Origin: JBEIGE01 sp040382055
GTDB lineage: Bacteria > Pseudomonadota > Gammaproteobacteria > Burkholderiales > Burkholderiaceae_C
Direction: 5' to 3'
DNA: 64,000 bases
NCBI GenBank assembly: GCA_040382055.1
Contig: JBEIGE010000008.1
Coordinates: forward strand, 56,432-120,431
In this document: piece by piece, positions 17,641 through 25,727 of the stretch
Position numbering within the stretch: position 1 is the stretch's first letter
Layout: each line of letters begins with the position of its first letter
Notes under the pieces: model-generated
What the model saw: only the letters and a program-made list of their open reading frames with translations
The model's database searches: none
What the model was told of the DNA's origin: nothing
Translations under genes and position numbers: made by a program

Positions 17641-17654
17641 TTGACTCACATCAA
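17641..17654. promoter_or_regulatory. Fnr/Anr box upstream of hemN
   Basis: TTGACTCACATCAA differs from the TTGAT-N4-ATCAA consensus in one base. It lies 65 bases before the hemN ATG and 72 bases before the divergent methyltransferase. Anaerobic hemN is a classic Fnr/Anr target. Confidence 0.78.
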
Positions 17655-17719
17655 ATGCCAGCGGGTCGCTTGCAGGCATATTGAAGCCACCCTGATCCAG
17701 ACATCCTTTGGTGAAATTT

Positions 17720-19132
17720 ATGAACGACCTTCTTGATGCATCCAGTACCGCAGTCAACTTGTCCACAGACTTGTTAAGGCGTTTTGACGTGGCTGGACCT
17801 CGCTACACCTCTTACCCCACAGCTGATCGCTTTGTTGAGGCATTCACCGCAGCCGATTACGGTTTGGCACTGCAGCAAAGACGCACCGTCGCCTCAGCCA
17901 TGGTGTTTCCCCTGTCGCTGTATGTGCATATTCCCTTTTGCGAATCGGTGTGCTACTACTGCGCTTGCAACAAGATCATCACCAAGCACCATGAGCGCGG
18001 TGCCGAATACTTGCGTTATTTGAGTCGCGAGGTTGATTTGCACACCGCCCGTTTGGGTTTGGGCCAGACCGTGACCCAACTCCACCTGGGCGGCGGTAGC
18101 CCCACATTTTTAAGCGATGCAGAGTTGCGACAGCTCATGGACATGCTCAGGCGCAACTTTACCCTGCTGTCGGGTGGCGAGTATTCGATTGAGGTTGACC
18201 CAAGAACGGTCGACGCCAAGCGTCTGGACACGCTGGCCGAATTGGGCTTTAACCGATTGAGTTTCGGCGTACAGGATTTTGACCCTGACGTCCAAAAGGC
18301 GGTGCATCGCATTCAACCGGCTGATCAGGTGTTCAGTCTGGTGTCTCAAGCGCGCGCGCGCGGCTTTGACTCCGTCAATGTGGATTTGATTTACGGCCTG
18401 CCCAAGCAAACGCCTGAATCGTTTGACCGAACCCTGGCGCAAATTGCCGAGTTGCGGCCTGACCGCATTGCCTTGTATGCCTATGCCCATTTGCCCGAGC
18501 GTTTCAAGCCGCAACGGCGCATTGCCATCAACGAGCTGCCAGGAGCCACAGATAAAGTGGCCATGCTGTCCCGTTCACTTAACAGCCTGATGGGTGCCGG
18601 TTATGTGTACGTGGGCATGGACCATTTTGCGCTGCCCAATGACCCGCTGGCTGTGGCCAAAAGGCAAGGGCGGCTGCATCGTAACTTTCAGGGCTACAGC
18701 ACCCAGCCGGATTGCGACCTGATCGGTCTTGGTGTGTCGGCCATCGGACGCATTGGCGCTACCTACAGCCAGAATGCCAAGACCATCGAGGAGTATTACG
18801 ACAGCATTGACCATGCGCGGTTTCCGGTGGTGCGTGGTCTGGCGCTCACGCGGGATGACCTGATTTGCCGCTCGGTGATCATGGCCTTGATGTGCCAGGG
18901 TCAGTTGGAGTTTGAATCCATTAACCTGGCCTATTTGATTGACTTCAAGCGCTACTTCGCCAAAGAGCTCGACATCTTGAGCGAGCTGGAAACCCAAGGA
19001 CTGGTCAAACTCGACAGCAACGGCATTCAGGTCACACCGACTGGCTGGTACTTTGTGCGCGCCGTGGGCATGGTGTTTGACCGTTACCTCCAAGCCGATA
19101 AAAACCGGGCCAAGTTCTCCAAAATCATCTAG
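17720..19132 (+). CDS. hemN: Oxygen-independent coproporphyrinogen III oxidase
   Basis: 470 residues from the ATG at 17720 (MNDLLDASSTAVNLSTDLLR). HemN decarboxylates coproporphyrinogen III to protoporphyrinogen IX without oxygen. The radical SAM signature CESVCYYCACNK (Cx3CxxC plus the extra Cys) is near residue 79, preceded by GPRYTSYPTADRF, typical of true HemN. LHLGGGSPTFL and the SFGVQDFDPDVQKAVHR motif follow. It matches HemN and not the shorter HemW-type homologues. An Fnr box precedes it, which fits the haem demand of the cbb3 oxidase at low oxygen. Confidence 0.95.
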   Translation: MNDLLDASSTAVNLSTDLLRRFDVAGPRYTSYPTADRFVEAFTAADYGLALQQRRTVASAMVFPLSLYVHIPFCESVCYYCACNKIITKHHERGAEYLRYLSREVDLHTARLGLGQTVTQLHLGGGSPTFLSDAELRQLMDMLRRNFTLLSGGEYSIEVDPRTVDAKRLDTLAELGFNRLSFGVQDFDPDVQKAVHRIQPADQVFSLVSQARARGFDSVNVDLIYGLPKQTPESFDRTLAQIAELRPDRIALYAYAHLPERFKPQRRIAINELPGATDKVAMLSRSLNSLMGAGYVYVGMDHFALPNDPLAVAKRQGRLHRNFQGYSTQPDCDLIGLGVSAIGRIGATYSQNAKTIEEYYDSIDHARFPVVRGLALTRDDLICRSVIMALMCQGQLEFESINLAYLIDFKRYFAKELDILSELETQGLVKLDSNGIQVTPTGWYFVRAVGMVFDRYLQADKNRAKFSKII

Positions 19133-19152
19133 TTCCGTCTAGACTGCAGTGC

Positions 19153-19869
19153 ATGCAGACAACACTGGCCGTCACGGCCTTGCTCATGGGTCTTGTGGGT
19201 GGACCGCATTGCGTGGTGATGTGTGGAGCGGCGTGCGCCGGTATCGGGCGCGCTGCAGGCGCATCGGCTCAATCAGGCGCATCCTCAGGGGCGGTTGCCA
19301 TCGGCACCTTCCAATTGGGTCGCATCATCGGGTACAGCGTTCTGGGTGGTGTGGCGGCTGCATCCATCCAGGGCGTGGGCTGGCTCAGCATCCAGACGGC
19401 GGCCTTGCGCCCGGTTTGGACGCTTTTCCATGTGGCGGCCTTTTTCCTTGGGCTTATGTTGCTATGGAAAGCGCAGCAACCGGCATGGATTGAAGTGGCG
19501 GGCCATCGCTTGTGGTCCATTGCCCGCAGCCTGGCTGCGGGGCACAGCAAGGGAGCACCCCTGGTCATTGGCATGTTCTGGACATTTTTGCCCTGCGGCT
19601 TGCTGTACTCGGCCTTGCTGGTAGCCGCCATGACCGGCCAGGTTCTGGAAGGTGCAGCGGTCATGGCGCTATTTGCCCTGGGTACCAGTATCTCCATGAT
19701 GGCTGGCCCCTGGTTATGGCTGCGCTTGCGCGGCTCAGGCCCGCAATCGAAGGCAAGTTCTGGCCAATGGGGTGTGCGCATGGCTGGCCTTGCTCTGGCC
19801 GTCAGTTCATTCTGGGCAATCTGGATGGGGCTGGTCCACAACACAGCGCCCTGGTGTGTAAGCCCCTAG
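19153..19869 (+). CDS. TauE/SafE (DsbD_2-like) membrane protein near cbb3 genes
   Basis: 238 residues with about six membrane helices. The first helix carries GLVGGPHCVVMCGAACAG and a later one FWTFLPCGLLYSALLVAA, the paired cysteine-containing motifs of the DsbD_2/SafE-like family often annotated as sulfite exporter. Such proteins are common beside cco genes and have been linked to copper supply or oxidase maturation, so a metal or thiol transfer role is a fair guess; sulfite export is not supported. It follows hemN by 20 bases in the same direction. Confidence 0.8.
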   Translation: MQTTLAVTALLMGLVGGPHCVVMCGAACAGIGRAAGASAQSGASSGAVAIGTFQLGRIIGYSVLGGVAAASIQGVGWLSIQTAALRPVWTLFHVAAFFLGLMLLWKAQQPAWIEVAGHRLWSIARSLAAGHSKGAPLVIGMFWTFLPCGLLYSALLVAAMTGQVLEGAAVMALFALGTSISMMAGPWLWLRLRGSGPQSKASSGQWGVRMAGLALAVSSFWAIWMGLVHNTAPWCVSP

Positions 19870-19921
19870 CTTTAGCGGAAAAATTGCGCGTGATCGCCAA
19901 CTGCATCACAATGCACCCCCA

Positions 19922-20962
19922 ATGACGAGCCCCCACAGCGACCCCTTACCCTTGCCAGCCTACGGCCCTGAACGTTTGTCTGTCGCCCCCATGATGGATT
20001 GGACGGACCGGCACTGTCGTTTTTTTAACCGCCTGCTGACCAAAAAAGCCCTGCTCTATACCGAAATGGTGACCACGGGGGCCTTGCTGCATGGTGACGT
20101 GCCACGGCATTTGCGCTTTAACGCGCAAGAGCATCCGCTGGCTTTGCAGTTGGGCGGCAGCGAGCCCGATGATCTGGCGCAATGCGCCCGACTGGGGGAG
20201 CAGTGGGGGTATGACGAAATCAATATCAACTGTGGATGCCCCAGCGAGCGGGTACAGCGCGGAGCATTTGGTGCTTGCCTGATGGCCGAGCCCAAGCTGG
20301 TTGCCGATTGCGTGAAAGCCATGGTGGATGCCGTGTCCATCCCCGTGACGGTTAAGCACCGCATAGGCATTGACCGGGTTGAGAGTTATGACTTTGTGCG
20401 CGATTTTGTGGGTACGGTCAGCGCTGGCGGTTGCGCCACCTTCATCGTGCATGCGCGTTCGGCCTGGCTCAAGGGCCTTTCGCCCAAAGAGAACCGCGAA
20501 GTGCCGCCCCTGCACTACGACTGGGTGTATCGCCTCAAGAAAGACTTTCCGCAGCTCACCATCGCCATCAATGGCGGCATCACCACGTCGGCCCAAGTTG
20601 CTGAGCAGCTGGAGCAGCTAGACGGTGTGATGGTCGGGCGTGAGGCTTACCACAACCCCTGGTGGCTGGCATCCTGGGATGCTACGTTTTTCGGAGCGGA
20701 GTATTCAAGCCTGACCAGGGAAAGCGTCGAAAAAAGCATGGTTGACTACATGGTCCACGAAGCCCAAACCCATGGCACGCCCTGGCAGGCCATTGCCCGG
20801 CACATGCTGGGCCTGCGCCACGGCCTGCCCGGCGCGCGTCATTGGCGTCAGGTCTGGAGTGACCACCGCCTCAAAACGCTAAGCCCCGAAGCGGTCATGG
20901 CCTTAGCGCATACTCAGAGGCCCGGTACGTGCCATCCCCATGAACTCATCGCCTCAGCCTGA
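19922..20962 (+). CDS. dusA: tRNA-dihydrouridine(20/20a) synthase
   Basis: 346 residues. Dus enzymes reduce uridines in the tRNA D-loop with FMN and NADPH. The start motif SVAPMMDWTDRHCRFFNRLL is specific for DusA, followed by LYTEMVTTGALLHGD, the NINCGCPSERVQRGAFGACL motif with the catalytic Cys, VKHRIGID and INGGI for FMN phosphate binding. Length and motifs match DusA rather than DusB or DusC. Its end overlaps the start of the next gene by 23 bases. Confidence 0.94.
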   Translation: MTSPHSDPLPLPAYGPERLSVAPMMDWTDRHCRFFNRLLTKKALLYTEMVTTGALLHGDVPRHLRFNAQEHPLALQLGGSEPDDLAQCARLGEQWGYDEININCGCPSERVQRGAFGACLMAEPKLVADCVKAMVDAVSIPVTVKHRIGIDRVESYDFVRDFVGTVSAGGCATFIVHARSAWLKGLSPKENREVPPLHYDWVYRLKKDFPQLTIAINGGITTSAQVAEQLEQLDGVMVGREAYHNPWWLASWDATFFGAEYSSLTRESVEKSMVDYMVHEAQTHGTPWQAIARHMLGLRHGLPGARHWRQVWSDHRLKTLSPEAVMALAHTQRPGTCHPHELIASA

Positions 20963-21851
20963 ATCACCCCCCCTGCCGCCTGGCCTGTCAGGCGAGCGCC
21001 AGTTGCTCCACACCTCTGCGGGGCAATTGATGCTGTACAGCGCCGGCCCCGTGTCTGGCACATTGCCGCCGGTGTTATTGGTGCACAGCATCAATGCCGC
21101 GGGTTCGGTCGCCGAGATGGCGCCCTTGTACACCCACTTTCAGAAAAGTCGCCCGGTTTATGCCCTGGACCTGCCGGGTTTTGGTCTGTCCGAACGCAGC
21201 GACAGGGTGTATTCCCCGCGCCTGATGACCGACGCCGTGCTCGCGGCCCTGGCTGAAATTCAGGGCCGCCATGCGGGTGCGGCGGTTGACGTGGTGGCGC
21301 TGTCATTGTCGGGCGAATATGTGGTGCGTGCCCAGCGCGAAGCCCCACAGGCGGTGCGCCGCATTGCACTGGTGAGCCCGACCGGTTTTAATGGCAAGCC
21401 GCGTCGATATGGCCAACCCGGCGCCACCTTGGGCATGCCCTGGCTTTACCAGCTGCTGGCCAATCCCCGCTGGAGCGGTGCGCTCTTCAGGGGCCTGACC
21501 CGCCCAGGCGTGATCAGGTATTTTCTCAAGCGCAGCTTTGGCACCAGCCTGATCGACGAGCCCCTGTGGCGCTACGCGGTGATCACAACGCAGCAGCCCG
21601 GTGCCAAGTTTGCCCCCTTGTACTTTTTGTCGGCCCATCTGTTCAGCAAGGACATTAACCACCTCTATGAAGCCGTGGACTGCCCGGTGTGGGTGTCCAT
21701 GGCCACGCGGGGGGACTTCACCAATTACTCGGGTCGTTTCACGGTGGAACACAAGGCCAACTGGCAGTTTCACGCCATTGAAGGCGGGGCTTTGCCTTAC
21801 TTTGAAGACCTGCCAGCTTTTACCCGGGTGCTTGATCCGTTCTTGGCTTAG
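20940..21851 (+). CDS. Alpha/beta hydrolase
   Basis: 303 residues with an alpha/beta hydrolase fold: LLVHSINAAGS supplies the oxyanion region near residue 43, ALDLPGFGLSERS is strand 4, and ALSLSGEYVVRAQ near residue 122 is the nucleophile elbow with Ser in an S-L-S-G context. A late His is not certain. The substrate is unknown. It starts inside the end of dusA, so the two are probably co-transcribed, yet no functional link to tRNA modification is evident. Confidence 0.85.
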   Translation: MNSSPQPESPPLPPGLSGERQLLHTSAGQLMLYSAGPVSGTLPPVLLVHSINAAGSVAEMAPLYTHFQKSRPVYALDLPGFGLSERSDRVYSPRLMTDAVLAALAEIQGRHAGAAVDVVALSLSGEYVVRAQREAPQAVRRIALVSPTGFNGKPRRYGQPGATLGMPWLYQLLANPRWSGALFRGLTRPGVIRYFLKRSFGTSLIDEPLWRYAVITTQQPGAKFAPLYFLSAHLFSKDINHLYEAVDCPVWVSMATRGDFTNYSGRFTVEHKANWQFHAIEGGALPYFEDLPAFTRVLDPFLA

Positions 21852-21898
21852 ATTGCGCAATTGTGTCGGGCATGGTGTTTGAGCCGCATGTGCAAGTT

Positions 21899-22594
21899 TT
21901 ACTCCGCCGCCTCCAACCCATTAGCAAAATGCTCCCGCATGCACTGCTGAGTGCGCTGCGCATCCCGCGCCAGCAGCGCATCCATGATGGCCTGGTGTTC
22001 GGCCAGTGACTCGGCAATCCGCCCGGTTTTGAGCAGGGAGTTATGGCGGTTGAGTTTCATGACCTTGCGCAGGTCGGCCACCATCTGGTCGCGCCAGCGG
22101 TTGTTGGCAATGGCCAGCAGGCGCATGTGAAATTGTTCGTTCAGCGCAAAAAACTGGTCGGTGTTGGGCACAGCGGCTTTAAGGGCCTTGCCGCCCTTTG
22201 CAGGTTGTGCAGCAGCTTCCAGTTCTTTGTGCAGCTTTTGCAGCTCGGCCAGTTCGGCGTCTGTGGCTTGGGTGGCCACCACGCCTGCCGCGTCGCTCTC
22301 CAGCAGGCTGAGCAGGTGGTACACATCACTCAGGTCGCTTTTGGACACCTCGGTCACATAGGCGCCGCGGCGCACCTTCATGGTGACCAGGCCTTCGGCG
22401 GCCAAGACTTTGAGCGCCTCGCGCAGCGGGGTGCGGCTGATGCCGTATTCCTCGGCGATTTTTAATTCGTCTATCCAGTTGCCAGGTTCCAGCTCGCGCT
22501 TGAAAATGCGCTGGCGCAGCAATTCGGCCACTTCCTCATACAGAGGGCGTGGGGCTAATGATTTATTTGCTAATGGGGCAGGGGATATGGCCAC
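21899..22594 (-). CDS. GntR-family (FadR/FCD) regulator next to methylmalonyl-CoA mutase
   Basis: 231 residues. An N-terminal winged helix-turn-helix (LYEEVAELLRQRIFKRELEP, then AEEYGISRTPLREALKVLAAEG) is followed by an all-helical FCD ligand domain with the usual metal-site histidines (QFHMRLLAIANN and the LAEHQAIMDALLARD helix). It diverges from the mutase with a 17-bp palindrome between them, so it is a likely local regulator of the propionate pathway, responding to an acid or CoA ester of that pathway. Confidence 0.88.
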   Translation of the reverse strand: MAISPAPLANKSLAPRPLYEEVAELLRQRIFKRELEPGNWIDELKIAEEYGISRTPLREALKVLAAEGLVTMKVRRGAYVTEVSKSDLSDVYHLLSLLESDAAGVVATQATDAELAELQKLHKELEAAAQPAKGGKALKAAVPNTDQFFALNEQFHMRLLAIANNRWRDQMVADLRKVMKLNRHNSLLKTGRIAESLAEHQAIMDALLARDAQRTQQCMREHFANGLEAAE

Positions 22595-22633
22595 GATGAC
22601 GCGCAGTGTAAGCTAAAACACAGATTCTGAATT

Positions 22634-22650
22634 CATTATTATAAATAATG
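22634..22650. promoter_or_regulatory. 17-bp palindrome, candidate GntR operator
   Basis: CATTATTATAAATAATG is a perfect 7-3-7 inverted repeat in the 89-base AT-rich gap between the divergent GntR regulator and the mutase, 34 bases before the mutase ATG. Position and symmetry suggest the regulator's binding site over the mutase promoter. Confidence 0.6.
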
Positions 22651-22683
22651 TAAACTGAAACACCCCGATTGAATGGCCCGCAC

Positions 22684-24888
22684 ATGACTGATCAAAATCC
22701 CGAATTCAAAGCCGCCACACTGCAGGACTGGGCCAAGGCAGCCGCCAAGTCCGCGCCGGGCGGCAATGTGGACGCGCTGAACTGGATCACGCCCGATGGC
22801 ATCACCGTCAAGCCGCTTTACACCGCCGCTGACACGGCCAGTCTGCCATATGCCAACACGCTGCCCGGCTTTGAGCCCTACCTGCGCGGCCCACAGGCCA
22901 CCATGTATGCCGTGCGCCCCTGGACCATCCGCCAATACGCGGGTTTTTCTACGGCCGAAGAATCCAACGCCTTCTACCGCAAGGCGCTGGCAGCCGGCGG
23001 GCAGGGGGTGAGCGTGGCTTTTGATTTGGCCACCCACCGTGGCTACGACTCCGACCACCCGCGCGTGACGGGCGACGTGGGCAAGGCCGGTGTGGCGATT
23101 GATTCGGTGGAAGACATGAAGATTCTGTTTGACCAGATTCCGCTGGACAAAGTGAGCGTCTCCATGACGATGAACGGTGCGGTGCTGCCCGTGCTGGCCG
23201 GTTATGTGGTGGCCGCAGAAGAGCAGGGCGTGGCACAAAACCAATTGAGCGGGACCATCCAGAACGACATACTCAAAGAGTTCATGGTGCGCAACACTTA
23301 TATCTACCCGCCTGAACCGAGCATGCGCATCATTGGCGACATCATTGGCTATACGGCGCAGAACATGCCCAAGTTCAACTCGATTTCCATTTCGGGTTAC
23401 CACATGCAGGAAGCCGGAGCCAACCAGGCCCTCGAATTGGCATTTACCCTGGCCGACGGCATGGCCTATGTGGAGACAGCCATAGCCACAGGCATGGACG
23501 TGGATGAGTTTGCCGGGCGTCTGTCTTTCTTCTGGGCCATCGGCATGAACTTCTATCTGGAAGTTGCCAAAATGCGTGCGGCGCGCTTGCTCTGGTGCCG
23601 CATCATGAAAGGCTTTAACGCCAAAAACCCCAAGAGCCTGATGCTGCGCACCCACAGCCAGACCAGTGGCTGGAGCCTGACCGAGCAAGACCCCTATAAC
23701 AACGTGGTGCGAACTACCATCGAGGCCATGGCCGCTGTGTTTGGCGGCACGCAAAGCCTGCACACCAACAGCTTTGACGAAGCCATTGCCCTGCCCACCG
23801 AGTTTGCAGCGCGCATTGCCCGCAACACGCAACTCATCATTCAGGAAGAAACCCACATCACCAACGTGATCGACCCCTGGGCGGGCAGCTACATGATGGA
23901 GAAGCTCACCCAGGACATGGCCGATGCCGCCTGGAAGATCATTGAAGAGGTGCAAGCCATGGGGGGCATGGTCAAAGCGGTTGATTCGGGCTGGGCCAAG
24001 CTGAAGATTGAGGCCGCGGCAGCCGATAAGCAGGCCCGCATCGACTCGGGGCAGGACGTGATCGTTGGGGTCAACAAGTACAAGCTGCAAACCGAAGACG
24101 TCATTGAAGCCCGCGATATTGACAACGTGGCCGTGCGCGATGGCCAGATCAAGCGGCTTCAAACCATCAGGGACAAACGCGATGCAGCTGGTGTCAAGGC
24201 AGCCTTGGATGCGCTCACGTTTGCGGCTGGGCATCCGGATGCCAAAGATGCCCAGGGCAAGCCCCACAACCTGCTGGACCTGAGCATTCAGGCCGTGCGC
24301 CTGCGCGCCACGGTGGGTGAGGTGAGCGATGCGCTGGAACAAGCCTTTGGCCGGCACCGCGCCGATACGCACAAGGTTAGCGGTGTTTATGCAGCCGCCT
24401 ATGATGCAGATTCCACCCACGGGGACACCATGGAATACTGGAACACACTCAAAGCAGACATTGCCGCTTTCGCCGACAAACAAGGCCGACGCCCGCGCGT
24501 GATGATCTCCAAATTAGGCCAGGACGGCCATGACCGCGGTGCCAAAGTGGTGGCCACCGCCTTTGCCGACCTGGGCTTTGACGTGGACATGGGCCCGCTG
24601 TTCCAGACGCCCGAAGAATGTGCCCGCCAAGCCATCGAAAACGATGTGCACGCCGTGGGTGTTTCTACCTTGGCAGCAGGCCACAAAACCCTCGTGCCAG
24701 CCATCATTGCCGAACTTAAAAAACAGGGCGCCGACGACATCATCGTGTTCGTGGGCGGAGTAGTTCCACGGCAGGACTACGACTTTTTGTACGCCGCAGG
24801 CGTCAAAGGCATCTACGGTCCCGGTACGCCGATACCGGTGAGCGCGCGTGATGTGTTGAGCCAGATTGAAAAGGCGCTGGCGGTTTGA
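22684..24888 (+). CDS. scpA: Methylmalonyl-CoA mutase, single-chain type
   Basis: 734 residues from the ATG at 22684. It isomerises (R)-methylmalonyl-CoA and succinyl-CoA with adenosylcobalamin. The N-terminal TIM barrel has RPWTIRQYAGFSTAEESN and the SISGYHMQEAGA motif for substrate binding; the C-terminal B12 domain has KLGQDGHDRGAKV near residue 610 (His is the lower cobalt ligand), VSTLAAGHKT and VGGVVP. Both domains are in one chain, as in the E. coli Sbm/human type. With meaB, pccB and pccA downstream it completes propionyl-CoA to succinyl-CoA conversion. Confidence 0.95.
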   Translation: MTDQNPEFKAATLQDWAKAAAKSAPGGNVDALNWITPDGITVKPLYTAADTASLPYANTLPGFEPYLRGPQATMYAVRPWTIRQYAGFSTAEESNAFYRKALAAGGQGVSVAFDLATHRGYDSDHPRVTGDVGKAGVAIDSVEDMKILFDQIPLDKVSVSMTMNGAVLPVLAGYVVAAEEQGVAQNQLSGTIQNDILKEFMVRNTYIYPPEPSMRIIGDIIGYTAQNMPKFNSISISGYHMQEAGANQALELAFTLADGMAYVETAIATGMDVDEFAGRLSFFWAIGMNFYLEVAKMRAARLLWCRIMKGFNAKNPKSLMLRTHSQTSGWSLTEQDPYNNVVRTTIEAMAAVFGGTQSLHTNSFDEAIALPTEFAARIARNTQLIIQEETHITNVIDPWAGSYMMEKLTQDMADAAWKIIEEVQAMGGMVKAVDSGWAKLKIEAAAADKQARIDSGQDVIVGVNKYKLQTEDVIEARDIDNVAVRDGQIKRLQTIRDKRDAAGVKAALDALTFAAGHPDAKDAQGKPHNLLDLSIQAVRLRATVGEVSDALEQAFGRHRADTHKVSGVYAAAYDADSTHGDTMEYWNTLKADIAAFADKQGRRPRVMISKLGQDGHDRGAKVVATAFADLGFDVDMGPLFQTPEECARQAIENDVHAVGVSTLAAGHKTLVPAIIAELKKQGADDIIVFVGGVVPRQDYDFLYAAGVKGIYGPGTPIPVSARDVLSQIEKALAV

Positions 24889-24892
24889 CGCT

Positions 24893-24931
24893 CGTATTTC
24901 TGTATGTTGTAATACTGAAATACAAAATACG
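24893..24931. promoter_or_regulatory. Inverted repeat before the VapBC-like pair
   Basis: CGTATTT at 24893 pairs with AAATACG ending at 24931; each arm continues as a TGTAT/ATACA type repeat, so several half sites occur in 39 AT-rich bases. The site is 21 bases before the antitoxin ATG and just after the mutase stop. It is a likely operator for self-repression by the antitoxin complex. Confidence 0.55.
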
Positions 24932-24951
24932 CCACTCCAAAGGAGCTCACC

Positions 24952-25290
24952 ATGTCTGCTTTGTCTATCCGACTCAGTCCTGAAATTGAAAAACGTCTTG
25001 AGATGGAAGTGAGCCGCCTCAAGGTGACCAAGTCCCGCTATGTGCAGGATTTATTGGAAAGCGCGCTGGCCCCTAAAGATGCTGTCGCGTTGCTGATGCA
25101 GGCCAGGGAGCAATACGGCCTGGACGAACTGGCCAAAACCGCCGCGCCTACCCACAAAGCAGCTCATGTGAAGGCCCTGGTGCGAGAAGCGGTCCAGAAA
25201 AAGCATGCGGCGCAAAAGCTGGATGCGCAAGAAATGGATGCCGCCAAGGGGTTGATTGCGGCTGAACCTTCTGCAAAGTACGGCGGATGA
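24952..25290 (+). CDS. Ribbon-helix-helix antitoxin-like protein
   Basis: 112 residues, with AAAGGAG 8 bases before the ATG. The N-terminus SALSIRLSPEIEKRLEMEVS followed by KSRYVQDLLESAL fits a ribbon-helix-helix DNA-binding domain. The C-terminal 60 residues are charged and helical and would wrap the toxin. Its stop overlaps the next start by four bases (ATGA), the usual toxin-antitoxin coupling, and an inverted repeat lies upstream. Confidence 0.75.
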   Translation: MSALSIRLSPEIEKRLEMEVSRLKVTKSRYVQDLLESALAPKDAVALLMQAREQYGLDELAKTAAPTHKAAHVKALVREAVQKKHAAQKLDAQEMDAAKGLIAAEPSAKYGG

Positions 25291-25706
25291 AATACGCCTT
25301 GCTTGATACCAGCGTGATGGTGGCATTTTTTGACATCAAGGAAGAACGCCACACGTTCTACAAAACCAAACTGCAGGCCGCGCAAGCGCAAAGCAGGCAC
25401 TTGGTGACCACTTGGCCCTGCATCTCCGAGGCAAGTTACATCTTGTCTCCGGCGGGCCACTTTGCGCTTCTGGACTGGATAGCAGCGGGTGGCGCTTTGG
25501 TCAACGACATTGACATCGTGGACCTGCCCCACATGGTGAAGTACATGCAAACCTACTCCGAGCCCGGAAAGTCTTTGGCTGACCTTGCGGATGCATCACT
25601 CGTCTGGTTAGGGCAAAAGCTGGATTGCACCCACATCCTGACCGAAGACAGGCGAGATTTCCTGCGTTACCGCCTGCCGGATGGCCGGGCATTTGAAATT
25701 CTGTGA
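25287..25706 (+). CDS. PIN-domain toxin, VapC-like
   Basis: 139 residues. The PIN fold shows the acidic residues expected for Mg-dependent RNase activity: Asp in LLDTSVMVAFF near residue 7, Glu in CISEASYIL near 48, Asp in LADLADASLVW near 100 and Asp in TEDRRDF near 119. It probably cleaves tRNA or other RNA when free of the upstream RHH protein. The pair interrupts the mutase-meaB order, so it may have entered by transfer; the base composition does not stand out. Confidence 0.78.
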   Translation: MKYALLDTSVMVAFFDIKEERHTFYKTKLQAAQAQSRHLVTTWPCISEASYILSPAGHFALLDWIAAGGALVNDIDIVDLPHMVKYMQTYSEPGKSLADLADASLVWLGQKLDCTHILTEDRRDFLRYRLPDGRAFEIL

Positions 25707-25727
25707 TGCGCAGTGAACCTAACGCCT

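Noticed and set aside
19153..19869. Sulfite exporter annotation for the TauE/SafE-like protein
   Set aside because: The paired cysteine-containing helices and the cbb3 context fit a DsbD_2-like metal or thiol function better than sulfite transport.
22639..24483. Minus-strand open frame of 614 codons
   Set aside because: It lies wholly over scpA, whose catalytic and B12 motifs are intact on the + strand. The minus frame is a by-product of G/C-rich codon use.
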